DNA of 64,000 nucleotides from Planctomycetia bacterium (GTDB lineage: Bacteria > Planctomycetota > Planctomycetia > Pirellulales > Thermoguttaceae), in the NCBI GenBank assembly GCA_030537455.1, contig JAUNMR010000016.1, forward strand, positions 1 to 64,000, read 5' to 3'. Both the position numbers and the translations under genes were made by a program. Shown piece after piece: positions 1-9,028 of this stretch. The stretch's first letter is position 1. Each line of letters opens with the position of its first letter. The notes beneath the pieces were generated by a model that was not told the DNA's origin, ran no database searches, and worked only from the letters and a program-made list of their open reading frames with translations.

Positions 1-254
1 GTGTCGCTAAGATCGGGTCTGGTATCACAACCGATTTGCATAGCCAGAGGCAATTTGTCTTGGTTGCCGTCGGCGTACATTTGCAACGCCAAGGTCAGCT
101 GCTTGAGGTTGTTCGTGCATTGCATACGGCGAGCCGCTTCACGCGCCGCTTGAACTGCAGGAAGAAGCAGACCAATCAGAATACCGATGATCGCAATAAC
201 TACTAAGAGTTCGACAAGCGTGAATCCACGCTTAGAACAAAAATGTCTAGGCAT
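1..254 (-). CDS. DUF1559 family protein with prepilin-type N-terminus (partial, C-terminus outside window)
   Basis: Only the first 84 or so codons are present; the rest lies beyond the left edge. The frame opens at the ATG at 254 behind GGGAGTCCTGAA. The N-terminus has the basic leader and the [12 protein letters not shown] signature of type IV pilin-like proteins, then a hydrophobic helix and the [10 protein letters not shown] segment usual in planctomycete DUF1559 proteins. Family knowledge: these are cleaved and methylated by a prepilin peptidase and exported, with unknown function. The DNA is almost the same as 2639-2880 in the complete paralogue downstream, so the two are recent duplicates. 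Family assignment is secure; role is unknown. Confidence 0.9.
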   Translation of the reverse strand, partial: MPRHFCSKRGFTLVELLVVIAIIGILIGLLLPAVQAAREAARRMQCTNNLKQLTLALQMYADGNQDKLPLAMQIGCDTRPDLSD

Positions 255-790
255 TTCAGGACTCCCTATAAAATAATAACGTTCTGCCGTGCATGATGCA
301 CAACAGGTTTTATCAATGAATTCAAAAACGCAACGTCCCGAGCGCTGCCAAGCGATAGGGAGCATTGCGCTCTGCCAGATCCTTAGACGTTATTTATTGT
401 AAAAACTGTCAAAGATAAACACAAGAAAAAAGAGAAAAACTTCGGAAATTATTTCTAAAACTCTTGTCAAATAGGAATCTTCGTGCTTAAAGATAATTAT
501 ATTTTTCTTATTTTATCTATGTTACCATACCAGTCCAGCTTGGTTCTATACTTCCAATATTCATAGACGTCATATCGTGCCATGTTAATTGTCACGGCTG
601 ATCCTATACGCCCTCATACGTTCGCAGTCCCAGCGTGGCGGCGTCGTCATGTCAAACTCGCCGTCTAGTCGCTGTAAAGTCAAGAAAAGGCGTCGTTAAA
701 AAACCCAGCTTGAGACGGTCGAATCTGCCTTTATAATAATGACGTCAAACGCCGAGAGCGTCGTGTCGACGACTTTTCAGGAGTCAGAAA
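255..790. other. Intergenic region, divergent promoters
   Basis: About 0.5 kb between the divergent DUF1559 and hydrolase genes. It is A+T-rich around 410-520 and holds a good sigma70-type promoter at 710-737 for the hydrolase. No ORF, tRNA or convincing hairpin was seen in the rest. Confidence 0.6.
710..737 (+). promoter_or_regulatory. Sigma70-type promoter of the exported hydrolase
   Basis: TTGAGA (710-715), a 16-base spacer, then TATAAT (732-737). The transcript would start near 744, about 47 bases before the TTG start codon at 791. Confidence 0.6.
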
Positions 791-1747
791 TTGAACCACG
801 TCAATCGAATCGTCATGCCACAACTTTTACATCGTGCCTTAGGCGTCGCGCTCATTCTAACCTTTGTGACGTCGTCGTACATTCCCTCGCCTATTCGCGC
901 GCAAACGCCTGAGAGATCCTTTACTGTTGTGCGCGATCTGGATTCCGACGGCAAAGCTACGACTAAATACGACCTCTACCTTCCTGCAAACGCCGAAATG
1001 GGAAAAGATTACGCGCTCATATTCTTTGTCCACGGCGGTAGCTTTACCGGGGGCGATAAGCACGACGGTCGAGGTCGTGGCGCGCGCTATGCCTCTCAAG
1101 GCATTATCGTAAGCTCTGCCAATTACACACTCATGACGTCGCTACTGAGCCACGCCTCCATTAATTCTATGGTCGAGGAACTCTACCATACGGTCGACGC
1201 CGTGGTTCAAGAGTGCAATCGGCGCGGTCTACATGTCGTTGAAATGGCGACCACAGGCGTTTCCGCCGGCGCGACCCTTGCCATGCTCCTCGCATATCGC
1301 GAACCAGAAAGATTGCCCGTCCCGGTACGATTCGTCTTCCAGCAAGTCGGTCCGGTCACTTTCGATCCCGACCTCTGGGGCGCTGACGACGACGATACAC
1401 GCGCCGCCTTAATTACACTCATGTCTGGTCGGCGTATCTCCACGGAGCAAGTCGGCTCAAAAGCATATCAAGACGCTATCGACTCTATTTCCCCTGTGGC
1501 AATGGTCAACGAAAATACGCCTCCGACCATTATGGCGTACGCGCCGACTGACCAATTTGTCCCCCCGAGGCTAAAAGACCTCTTGATCGAAAAATTCAAA
1601 AAATACAACCTTCCGTACGCCTTTATTAACTTCCCCAACTCAAATCACTTCCTAGACGACGACCCCGACAAAAAGGTAGAATATCACTTGACAACGGAAG
1701 AATATATCAAGAAATATTTCATTCTCACCCACGCGAAATCGAAATAA
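791..1747 (+). CDS. Exported alpha/beta hydrolase (esterase/lipase-like)
   Basis: 318-residue serine hydrolase of the alpha/beta fold, probably an esterase acting outside the cytoplasm. The start is TTG at 791, set by AGGAG at 779-783. A signal peptide covers roughly residues 1-38 (hydrophobic core then IRAQ). The oxyanion HGGS box is at 81-84, the nucleophile elbow GVSAG has Ser158, and the likely acid and base are Asp254 (APTDQF) and His286 (NSNHFL), so the triad is complete. It stands alone between two DUF1559 genes on the opposite strand, with its own promoter and a terminator at 1870-1902. The substrate cannot be told; acetyl- or feruloyl-esterase-like activity on plant polymers would be a guess. 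Confidence 0.85.
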   Translation: MNHVNRIVMPQLLHRALGVALILTFVTSSYIPSPIRAQTPERSFTVVRDLDSDGKATTKYDLYLPANAEMGKDYALIFFVHGGSFTGGDKHDGRGRGARYASQGIIVSSANYTLMTSLLSHASINSMVEELYHTVDAVVQECNRRGLHVVEMATTGVSAGATLAMLLAYREPERLPVPVRFVFQQVGPVTFDPDLWGADDDDTRAALITLMSGRRISTEQVGSKAYQDAIDSISPVAMVNENTPPTIMAYAPTDQFVPPRLKDLLIEKFKKYNLPYAFINFPNSNHFLDDDPDKKVEYHLTTEEYIKKYFILTHAKSK

Positions 1748-1869
1748 CGCGCCTCGAGTGGAAGTTCGCCGTCAACGGATGCCTTACTCCCCCCAAATAC
1801 GCTCCTTTGATCACGACGCGACCACGCGGCGTGTTCCCTGACTCGCGCAATCTTGCCAAGAAAATCAAA

Positions 1870-1902
1870 CGCGCGAACCACGGTTCAACTGTAGTTCGCG
1901 CG
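1870..1902. terminator. Bidirectional stem-loop terminator
   Basis: Arms CGCGCGAACCAC and GTAGTTCGCGCG (one mismatch) around a 9-base loop. T-rich tracts follow on both strands (TTCTTGGTTC on plus; TTTGATTTTC on minus). It separates the convergent hydrolase and DUF1559 genes. Confidence 0.7.
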
Positions 1903-1941
1903 TTCTTGGTTCTATCGTGCTAATACGTAACGTTGCACGAA

Positions 1942-2913
1942 TTAGAGTTCGGTGGTCGTTTCTTTGCCGTTGATCGTCGACGCGGCGCGCCACGCAGTCA
2001 GATTGACCGTGTCAGAGATGAAACGAACGGAACCGTCAAGCATCGAGGCGTTCACGCCAGCGGAGTGATCGCTACGCACCGGGAAGGTCGCAGAACCCCA
2101 GTAGCCATTGCCGTGGCAGTTCATCGGGGGAGAAAACTCATCCGCATCCCAGGCAGCGCGACCAAAGTCGACGTCATACGTGGAGTTCGGTCCCAGGTAG
2201 GCGGTGAAACCAGCGCCGTTACTGTACATGACCGTGCCATAGTTGCCCTGGTAAGAGTCTTCGTTCTGGTTGATTTGCAGTTCGGAAACCGCCAACGTGT
2301 TAGACAGACCGTCTTTCACCGCGCCAAGTTTGACGACTTTGTTGTAGGAGAACGGCGCCTTGTACGCTTTGTAAGAACCGCGACCGTCCCAGTTGTTCAC
2401 GTCGTCTTGGTGATAGTTCGAGCTACCAAGATTGACGAAGTAACACGTACGGCGCATGCACCAGGCGGTACTGTTCTTTTCGCCAATCGCTTCCGGTTGC
2501 GTCGGACATTGGTGCGCGGGAATCAGCGCAACGCGGTATTCATAGAAGTTGCCGTTGCCAAGTTGCTTGGAGAAGTCGAGCGTGTCGTACATCGCCGCTT
2601 GTTCAATGAACGGCAGGGTGCGAGCGTGCCAGGAGAACGTGTCGGTAAGATCGGGTCTGGTATCACAACCGATTTGGATAGCCAGAGGCAATTTGTCTTG
2701 GTTGCCGTCTGCGTACATTTGCAACGCCAAGGTCAGCTGCTTGATGTTGTTTGTACACTGCATACGGCGAGCCGCTTCACGCGCCGCCTGAACAGCGGGA
2801 AGAAGCAGACCAATCAGAATACCGATGATCGCAATGACCACCAGGAGTTCAACCAAAGTGAACCCGCGCTTGGAGATAGAAGAGGATTTCATAAAGGGAT
2901 TCCCTGATAACAA
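1942..2913 (-). CDS. DUF1559 family protein with prepilin-type N-terminus
   Basis: Complete 323-residue DUF1559 protein. The N-terminus has [18 protein letters not shown] (about residues 13-30), the type IV prepilin cleavage and methylation signal with its helix. Near the C-terminus the H-X9-DG motif is intact: HSAGVNASMLDG, followed by SVRFI. Planctomycete genomes carry many of these; function is not known, though surface pseudopilin or matrix roles have been proposed. The start ATG at 2913 follows CAGGGAATCCCT, an RBS lying inside a small perfect palindrome. A lipoprotein gene of a type often paired with DUF1559 genes lies just upstream on the same strand, so they may be co-transcribed. The N-terminal third is nearly identical to the partial gene at the left edge. 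Confidence 0.92.
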   Translation of the reverse strand: MLSGNPFMKSSSISKRGFTLVELLVVIAIIGILIGLLLPAVQAAREAARRMQCTNNIKQLTLALQMYADGNQDKLPLAIQIGCDTRPDLTDTFSWHARTLPFIEQAAMYDTLDFSKQLGNGNFYEYRVALIPAHQCPTQPEAIGEKNSTAWCMRRTCYFVNLGSSNYHQDDVNNWDGRGSYKAYKAPFSYNKVVKLGAVKDGLSNTLAVSELQINQNEDSYQGNYGTVMYSNGAGFTAYLGPNSTYDVDFGRAAWDADEFSPPMNCHGNGYWGSATFPVRSDHSAGVNASMLDGSVRFISDTVNLTAWRAASTINGKETTTEL

Positions 2914-3078
2914 ATCATCGCGTCAAAGCAATCGCTCGCAGTAGCAAGTTCATTTGAATTGAAGCGCGTTAAGGAATGAACTATGGCGACGTCGTTAATC
3001 TCAAGGTCGTAACAACGCGTCGCCTATAAAATATTGTATCGAATCAGCGCAGTGGCATAGGCGCAAGGCGCGCGTCGA

Positions 3079-3498
3079 CTATTTGCTTTCAAGTGCAAAG
3101 TCGTGGGTGTTTTTACCCTTGGTAATCGTTACCTTCAGCTCACTGCGCTGATTGTATTTTTCAGGAATGATTTCTTCGGTGCGTTCCGTCACATTATGGG
3201 CGATTTCATCTTCGGTCGGATTGTCAATCTTGACCGTCTTTTTCGAACGAATCGAGACAACCATTTCGCCTTCCGACGCGCGAATGCTGTAGATCCCATT
3301 TTCGATCTTACCGCCGGTCGCCGTACCGTCCTGACCAGCCATCGGTCCCATATTGATCGTTCCGGACTCCAAAGGAGCGCCGTCAAGTGTGACCGTACCT
3401 GTCACCGGGTTAAGTCCGTCGCCCTTACCGCAACCGACAAACGCGACACACGACAGAACGCACACAAGCGCCATTGCGACTAAATAATTCTTTTGCAT
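3079..3498 (-). CDS. Small lipoprotein, carboxypeptidase-regulatory-like (planctomycete type)
   Basis: 139-residue predicted lipoprotein. The chosen start is the ATG at 3498 (GGAG 10 bases upstream); an in-frame ATG at 3519 lacks an RBS. The signal peptide ends in a lipobox, AFVGC, so Cys23 or so would be lipidated. The mature part opens with VTGTVTLDGAPLESGTI, the hallmark of small planctomycete lipoproteins with a transthyretin-like (carboxypeptidase regulatory) beta-sandwich. The rest is hydrophilic and beta-rich with no catalytic motif. It precedes the DUF1559 gene by 165 bases on the same strand, a common planctomycete pairing. Family fairly sure; function unknown. Confidence 0.85.
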   Translation of the reverse strand: MQKNYLVAMALVCVLSCVAFVGCGKGDGLNPVTGTVTLDGAPLESGTINMGPMAGQDGTATGGKIENGIYSIRASEGEMVVSIRSKKTVKIDNPTEDEIAHNVTERTEEIIPEKYNQRSELKVTITKGKNTHDFALESK

Positions 3499-3756
3499 TA
3501 AACCAAGTCTCCATGTCAAATAAGTTCAGCGCCGCCAGGCGCCAACTACTTAAGACCGCAATTTCGCAGAAAAGTTCCGTCAATTCAACAATCTCTCTGC
3601 TCATTCAACGGTTCCGCCACGGCGCAAATGTTCCAAGTCGTAGAACACAAGCGCGTGTTCTACACGTCTGAGAGGAGCACACGCGCTTCACGCGAGCGCT
3701 GAGATCCTAATTATCTCAATCGCGCGCGGATTATGCAAGTGGTATTAGCAAGAAAA

Positions 3757-5115
3757 TCACAAAGACCAGCCGTTTTGATAGTTGGCCTTGAGGAACTGGT
3801 TTGCCTCCGGATTATTCACAACCTCGTTCTTGTCGCGGTCGTATTCCACGGGCTTGCGACTCCTAATCGCCACGACGCCCAAGAGTACGAATTCCAGTAG
3901 CGGGGCGGCGTCAAGAAAGTTCGAACCGGCTGGTTCGCCGCCACGACACGCCTCCAACCATTCGGCCATCACATTGCCACGACGCGGAAGACTCTTGGGA
4001 ACGTCGGCAAATTTAGCCGCTCGGTCTTTGTCCAAGATCTGATCGTTGAACATAACGCCCTGATCGCCGATGTACAGAACCCCCTCGTTCGGCAAAGCGT
4101 CCCCCTCCCACCCTTTCGGCATGGGCGGCTTAATTCCACCGTCGCTCCATACCAAACGCACCTCAGGCATATCGTCTCTTGCGGGATAGTCGTAGGTCAC
4201 CTGGCTCGCGAGCGGAAAAGCGACGTCGTAGAATTTAGTCGTAGAGGCAACCACGCGCGTAGGCGCGCCCAGCTTTAACGCGCGATACGGAATATTAGCC
4301 CAGTGGCACCCCATATCGCCCAGCGCGCCTGTGCCAAAGGCCGTCCACCCGCGGAAATTAAAGGGATGAAAGACCGCGGCGCCGCCCCAATTCTGTGGGG
4401 ACATTTGTGGAATCGGCGAACTCTCTGGCCATTTATCGGCAAATGGAATCTTTGCGGCCGGTCCGAGCCATGCGTCCCAATCGAACCCCTCGGGGATCGG
4501 ATCGCTCCAGTTCGGCAACGTCGGGGAACCCTGTGGCCACACCGGTCGCTCGCTCCATAAATAAACCTGACGCACCGCGCCAATTGCGCCCGCGGCAATC
4601 AGTTCCGTCACGCGACAGCCAGTCTCGCCTGTGGCGGGACTGGTCGTAATCTGCGTGGCAACCTTAGCCTCGCGCGCCGCGTCTACCAAAGCGCGTCCCT
4701 CCTCAAGCGTACGCGCCAACGGCTTAACGCAACACACGTGTTTGCCGGCGCGAAGACCCGCTAAACTCACAATTGTGTGAGTGTGATCGGGCGTACCGCA
4801 ATAAAGACAGTCGATTCTATCGCCCTCTTGGTCCAACGCCTCGCGGAAATCTTTATACCGTCGCGCTTGAGGGAATAACTTAAACGTCTTCTCTGCATGA
4901 CGCCAGTCGATATCGCAAAGAGCCTCGATTTGAAAGCCCGCCGACGACGCCTCGCGCATGTGACTATTGCCAATTCCGCCGACGCCAACGCCCAGAACCG
5001 TCGGCTTCTCACTAGGCGCAACCCAGCCCGCGCCTAGAACCGAACGAGGAATAATCATCGGCGTCGCAAGAGCGCCCAAGGACGTTTGTATCATAACGCG
5101 TCGATTCGTCTTCAT
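3757..5115 (-). CDS. Tat-exported Gfo/Idh/MocA family oxidoreductase
   Basis: 452-residue NAD(P)-dependent oxidoreductase, probably acting on sugars or inositols in the periplasm. The start is the ATG at 5115, preceded by AAGAGG; longer in-frame starts lack an RBS. The N-terminus TNRRVMIQTSLGALATP is a twin-arginine signal, usual in planctomycete members of this family. The Rossmann motif GVGVGGIGNSHM follows. The conserved EKP lysine motif appears as CVKPLA, keeping the Lys but replacing the Glu with Val. The C-terminal half contains the long family insertion typical of this exported group. It is monocistronic as far as seen. The substrate is unknown. Confidence 0.88.
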   Translation of the reverse strand: MKTNRRVMIQTSLGALATPMIIPRSVLGAGWVAPSEKPTVLGVGVGGIGNSHMREASSAGFQIEALCDIDWRHAEKTFKLFPQARRYKDFREALDQEGDRIDCLYCGTPDHTHTIVSLAGLRAGKHVCCVKPLARTLEEGRALVDAAREAKVATQITTSPATGETGCRVTELIAAGAIGAVRQVYLWSERPVWPQGSPTLPNWSDPIPEGFDWDAWLGPAAKIPFADKWPESSPIPQMSPQNWGGAAVFHPFNFRGWTAFGTGALGDMGCHWANIPYRALKLGAPTRVVASTTKFYDVAFPLASQVTYDYPARDDMPEVRLVWSDGGIKPPMPKGWEGDALPNEGVLYIGDQGVMFNDQILDKDRAAKFADVPKSLPRRGNVMAEWLEACRGGEPAGSNFLDAAPLLEFVLLGVVAIRSRKPVEYDRDKNEVVNNPEANQFLKANYQNGWSL

Positions 5116-5187
5116 CTTAAACCTCTTGATTCTGTCTCGACTGAATCCTACAAGTTCCACGCCACGCTAGCGACACGGCGTCGTACG

Positions 5188-5775
5188 TTACGCGGTCGGT
5201 AACTCGTTAAACAATAACGCCGGTTCGTACTGCTGTTCGCGCGCCTTATCCGCCCAAAGCTTCGCTTGTGCGTAGTCGCGCGCCACGCCGTTGCCAAAGT
5301 AATAGTGCAACGCAACGCGATACTGCGCCTGGGCGTCGCCCTGCTGTGCCTGCGCTAGTAGCGCGTTAAACCTCGCCTCTTTCTGGCTTTTATCGTCCTT
5401 TTTACCAGGCGCCTGCGACAGTTGTTCATCGAGCAGTTGTAGTCGCGCATAGGCAATGCGCGCCGCGTCGAGACTCGCGGTTAAGTCAAGGTCGGGAAAG
5501 CGCGCCTGCGTCTGCTTGAGCGCGTCGATCACATCCGGCGAGTTCTGCACCGTCGTAGCAGTATCGAGCATTGTGAGAGCGGTTTGTAACTGACGCTTAT
5601 TACAACGCTTGAGAAACGCGATCAACCCCTCCTCAGACTGGGAAAGTAACATCAACAGGCGGGCATAGACCTGGTCGATCTGTTCCAAAGGCGCGGTCGT
5701 CAGCTCCGTTGCGATCTTTTGAAACTGCGCGTCGAATTGTTCCGGCGTCACGGCGTTTATTCGCATTTTTGTCAT
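5188..5775 (-). CDS. Hypothetical protein with C-terminal Sel1-like repeat
   Basis: 195 residues from the ATG at 5775, chosen because AGGAG stands 6 bases upstream and because longer starts would run into the next gene. The N-terminal two thirds are helical (bundle-like) and not recognised. The C-terminus GDAQAQYRVALHYYFGNGV followed by DYAQAKLWADKA is one clear Sel1/TPR-like repeat, normally a protein-protein contact surface. No signal peptide, so cytoplasmic. It begins 35 bases after the exported ankyrin protein on the same strand, and the two are likely co-transcribed. Confidence 0.72.
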   Translation of the reverse strand: MTKMRINAVTPEQFDAQFQKIATELTTAPLEQIDQVYARLLMLLSQSEEGLIAFLKRCNKRQLQTALTMLDTATTVQNSPDVIDALKQTQARFPDLDLTASLDAARIAYARLQLLDEQLSQAPGKKDDKSQKEARFNALLAQAQQGDAQAQYRVALHYYFGNGVARDYAQAKLWADKAREQQYEPALLFNELPTA

Positions 5776-5809
5776 TGTACGCTCCTGTCGTCTTTCGTCG
5801 TAACCTTTG

Positions 5810-7225
5810 TCAATTCGAGCCGATATTCGCTTGTGCCTGGTCAAGTCGCTCCAGTTCCTTACCGTCGCGCGTCGGCTGGCGACTGAAGATCGGATAGCCC
5901 GTGACGATTTCGATCTCTTTGCGCGAGTTCACACGCAAGATCACCACCACGCGCACGCCCTTGTAATTCTCTTCCAAACGCGTCGATTCCGCTTCCTTCG
6001 CCTTATTAGCGCCGCTAAAAGCAATCTGATTAAGCGCTTCAATAATATCGCCCTTGGACCAGGTCGTGGGGAAGAAGGTGTGACTGGGGTTATTGGGATC
6101 GTCCGCGCTTCTCTGAGAAGAACGACGCTCCACGGAGCAAACCTGCACGCCGTTTTGGTAAAGCGCGTGAGTCTGAGGCTTGAGATTAGCGCGCTTCATG
6201 TAAAGATACGAAGCGTAAGAATGCGCGCCGCCACGATGACGGTTCGTCTTTTCATACTCGCCGAAGTAGACGTGCATAACGCGCAAATCCGAAAAAAAGA
6301 CGTTAGCGACATTCTTTGATCTAGTAGAACTATCAGCGTCCTTTTCGACGGATAACAAAAGTTCTTTAACTCTAGAACTAGTTGTAAAATAACTAGCCTT
6401 TTTCCCTTTGAACAACTCGTCGGGGTCGGCGCCGTTTTCTAAAAGACGCTTGCACATCCAGTAGTTATTCTGAGCCGCGGCGCGATGCAGAAGAGGACGC
6501 CCGGGAATATAGGGAGAATACGGATAATTCTTCTGACTCCAGAAGGTTAACAGCGCTTTTAGGTTCTTATCGATAGCGACGTCAATCGGCTTTTGCCCCT
6601 TATAGGTCGCCTCGGGGTCGGCGCCGAGTTCTAGCAGACGCTGAGCGACCCAGAAGTTGCCTAACTTAACCGCGTTAAAGAGCACGGGCTCCCCTTCAGC
6701 GCTTAACGCGTTCGGATCAGCGCCGTAGTCGAGCAGTTCCAAACAGTTGCTCGTGGAGAAGTCGTTATGATACGACAACGCGTGCCACAGTGGCGGCTGA
6801 TTAAAGAGCGGCGCGTTCGGATCGGCGCCGGAATCGAGCAAAAGCTCCACAAGAACCGGACCAATCGAGGAATACAGAGCATAATGAAGAGCCGTCTGAC
6901 CGTCGTCGTTGAGCGCGTCCACGAGCGCCTGCGGATCTTCTGCCTTTTCAATAGCGCTTCGAACCGCCGCGACGCGACTTTCCGCATACTTGAGCTCCGG
7001 CACACGCTGCGCGCCGGTCAGATCGAATTTGCAAATCGAACGCTCGTTCTGCGCCACACGGGACAGCTTCGCCCCGTGTGCGCCCGATATCGACGTAAAA
7101 AGATCGTACTCCTCGACCGAAGATTGACCAAACGACGCGCTCGCACAAACGCCTAGTACCAGCGTTGCGCACAAAAGAGTCCATATATTACGCCAGATTC
7201 CATACGTTCTTTTTGTCAGTGGCAT
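5810..7225 (-). CDS. Exported ankyrin-repeat protein
   Basis: 471 residues with a signal peptide (about 1-33, ending ASASFGQ) and RBS AGGAG before the ATG at 7225. Four to five ankyrin repeats run from about 107 to 290, recognisable by DGQTALHYAL, ELLLDSGADPN, LLDYGADPN, RLLELGADPE and RLLENGADPD. The C-terminal 180 residues, including SRTNRHRGG-like basic stretches and a region around EENYKGVRVVVIL, match no family I recognise. Ankyrin repeats bind proteins; the target is unknown, and export suggests a periplasmic or surface partner. It probably shares a transcript with the Sel1-like gene downstream. Confidence 0.82.
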   Translation of the reverse strand: MPLTKRTYGIWRNIWTLLCATLVLGVCASASFGQSSVEEYDLFTSISGAHGAKLSRVAQNERSICKFDLTGAQRVPELKYAESRVAAVRSAIEKAEDPQALVDALNDDGQTALHYALYSSIGPVLVELLLDSGADPNAPLFNQPPLWHALSYHNDFSTSNCLELLDYGADPNALSAEGEPVLFNAVKLGNFWVAQRLLELGADPEATYKGQKPIDVAIDKNLKALLTFWSQKNYPYSPYIPGRPLLHRAAAQNNYWMCKRLLENGADPDELFKGKKASYFTTSSRVKELLLSVEKDADSSTRSKNVANVFFSDLRVMHVYFGEYEKTNRHRGGAHSYASYLYMKRANLKPQTHALYQNGVQVCSVERRSSQRSADDPNNPSHTFFPTTWSKGDIIEALNQIAFSGANKAKEAESTRLEENYKGVRVVVILRVNSRKEIEIVTGYPIFSRQPTRDGKELERLDQAQANIGSN

Positions 7226-7295
7226 ATAAGAATCTCCTAAAAATTAAGGCGCGGCGCACAACATCACCGTCGGCGTCGCGCTTAAATTTTAACGA

Positions 7296-8762
7296 TTAGG
7301 CTGTTTGCGTATTGTCGCGTAGCTTTTCAATCGCGTCGCGCACGCGTTTAAGAGTCAGTTCTTTCCCAATAATCGCGGCGACGTCGGTCCCTCCGCCCGG
7401 AGTAGCCTGCATACCGGAAAGCGCGATCCCCAAAGGATATAGTAACCATCCTCCCTTGACGCCCATGGACTGTGCCAGGGGCGCGCAAGCATTGTAGACG
7501 CCCTCGCGCGTCCAGTCTTCGTTCGCTTCCAACGCCGGCAAGAGCGCTTCCAATGCGGTCAGCGACGTCTGTTCATCAGTCTTGAACTTCTTATTGCGGT
7601 ACAGCGCCACGTCGTACTGCGGCATATTGTCAATAAAGGCAATCCGTTCGGCAAGGTCGCTGAGGATCTCACAGCGCGGCTTGAGGTTAGCGCACAGCAA
7701 CGCCATATCAATCGGCGTTTTCACCGCGCGTTCGACCCACGGACGCGCGATTTCGGTAAATTGCTCGTCCGTCATCTGATTGATGTGGCGTGCGTTAATC
7801 GAACGCAATTTTTGGATATCGAAGATCGCCGGCGACTTATTAACCCATTCCGGATTCCAAATTCGAATCATATCGTCAATTAGGAAGAATTCTTCATCCC
7901 CCTTAGGACTCCAGCCCAGGAGCAAGAGATAATTCAAAATCGCTTCGCTCAGATAACCTTGCGCAACCAGATCCTGATAACTAGCGTCGCCGTTGCGTTT
8001 CGACAACTTCGTGTGCGCGTCCTTCATCACAGGAGGACAGTGTATATAGACCGGGACGTCCCAACCGAACGCCTGATACAGGAGATTGTACTTAGGAGTA
8101 CTGGACAAATATTCATTTCCGCGCACAACGTGCGTGATCTTCATCAGGTGGTCGTCGACGACGTTAGCGAAGTTGTAAGTCGGCATACCGTCGGACTTAA
8201 TGAGGATCTGATCCTCTAGTTCGCTATTATCGACTTCGATGCGGCCATAGATGAGATCGTCGAAATAGGTTGTCCCTTCGGTCGGCATTTTTTGACGAAT
8301 CACGTACGGTTCGCCATTGGCAACGCGAGCGCGCGCCTCTTCCAGCGGAATCTCACGACAGTGTCGGTCGTAACTACCGACGGTTGCGCCCGACGCCTTC
8401 TGCTGAGCATGAAGCTCTTCGAGTCGCTCGGCGGTACAGAAACAGTAATAGGCCGCGCCGGAGTCGATAAGGCGCTCGGCATATTCCTTATAGAGTCCCA
8501 AGCGCTGACTCTGAATATACGGACCGAAATCGCCGCCCACGTCAGGTCCTTCGTCCCAAGTCAAGCCGTTTTCGCGCAAAGTTGCAAAGATAACGTCCGA
8601 GGCGCCCTCGACAAGGCGACCTTGATCCGTGTCTTCAATACGCAAAACAAAAACGCCGTCGGCATGACGCGCCGTTAAATAGGCGTATAACGCGGTGCGT
8701 AGATTGCCTACGTGCATATAGCCCGTCGGACTTGGCGCGAATCGCGTTCTTACTACGGCCAT
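7296..8762 (-). CDS. gltX: Glutamate--tRNA ligase
   Basis: 488-residue class I aminoacyl-tRNA synthetase that charges tRNA-Glu (and, in bacteria without GlnRS, often tRNA-Gln). The HIGH-type motif is PSPTGYMHVGN (His17), the KMSKS-type motif is KLSKR at 252-256, and RIEDTDQGR at about 41-49 is the GluRS signature. Length is normal. Start ATG 8762 has GAAGGAG just upstream. Cytoplasmic, probably essential. The tRNA-Arg gene and galE precede it on the same strand. Confidence 0.97.
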   Translation of the reverse strand: MAVVRTRFAPSPTGYMHVGNLRTALYAYLTARHADGVFVLRIEDTDQGRLVEGASDVIFATLRENGLTWDEGPDVGGDFGPYIQSQRLGLYKEYAERLIDSGAAYYCFCTAERLEELHAQQKASGATVGSYDRHCREIPLEEARARVANGEPYVIRQKMPTEGTTYFDDLIYGRIEVDNSELEDQILIKSDGMPTYNFANVVDDHLMKITHVVRGNEYLSSTPKYNLLYQAFGWDVPVYIHCPPVMKDAHTKLSKRNGDASYQDLVAQGYLSEAILNYLLLLGWSPKGDEEFFLIDDMIRIWNPEWVNKSPAIFDIQKLRSINARHINQMTDEQFTEIARPWVERAVKTPIDMALLCANLKPRCEILSDLAERIAFIDNMPQYDVALYRNKKFKTDEQTSLTALEALLPALEANEDWTREGVYNACAPLAQSMGVKGGWLLYPLGIALSGMQATPGGGTDVAAIIGKELTLKRVRDAIEKLRDNTQTA

Positions 8763-8937
8763 AATTCATACTCCTTCTCTACTCGGCGCTCGCTAGCGAC
8801 GATTCATTACCTAATCAATCGTCAAAAAACAGTCGCCATTTTAACCAGTTTAATCAATTGGCGTGTATTTTAAAAAAAGAGCGCCTGCGAAAGCGCGACC
8901 ACCCCGCAAGCGTCAAAATAAAATAAGTATTTGAAGA

Positions 8938-9011
8938 TATCCCCGGCCGGATTCGAACCGGCGACCTACGGTTTAGGAAACCGTCGCTCTATCCAACTGA
9001 GCTACGAGGAC
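8938..9011 (-). tRNA. tRNA-Arg (anticodon CCT)
   Basis: 74-nt cloverleaf on the minus strand. The acceptor stem GTCCTCG/CGGGGAT pairs fully with two G-U pairs, with A as discriminator. The anticodon stem ACGGT/ACCGT encloses the loop TTCCTAA, giving anticodon CCT (reads AGG). The T-arm is GCCGG-TTCGAAT-CCGGC, and the D-arm begins GCTCAGTTGG. CCA is not encoded. It lies between galE and gltX on the same strand. Confidence 0.96.
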
Positions 9012-9028
9012 GGAATTTCATGATTGTC

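Noticed and set aside
1933..2907. 324-codon open frame on plus, opposite the DUF1559 gene
   Set aside because: Exact antisense of a recognised family gene; the Arg/Val-rich product has no family features. Open antisense frames here reflect biased codon use.
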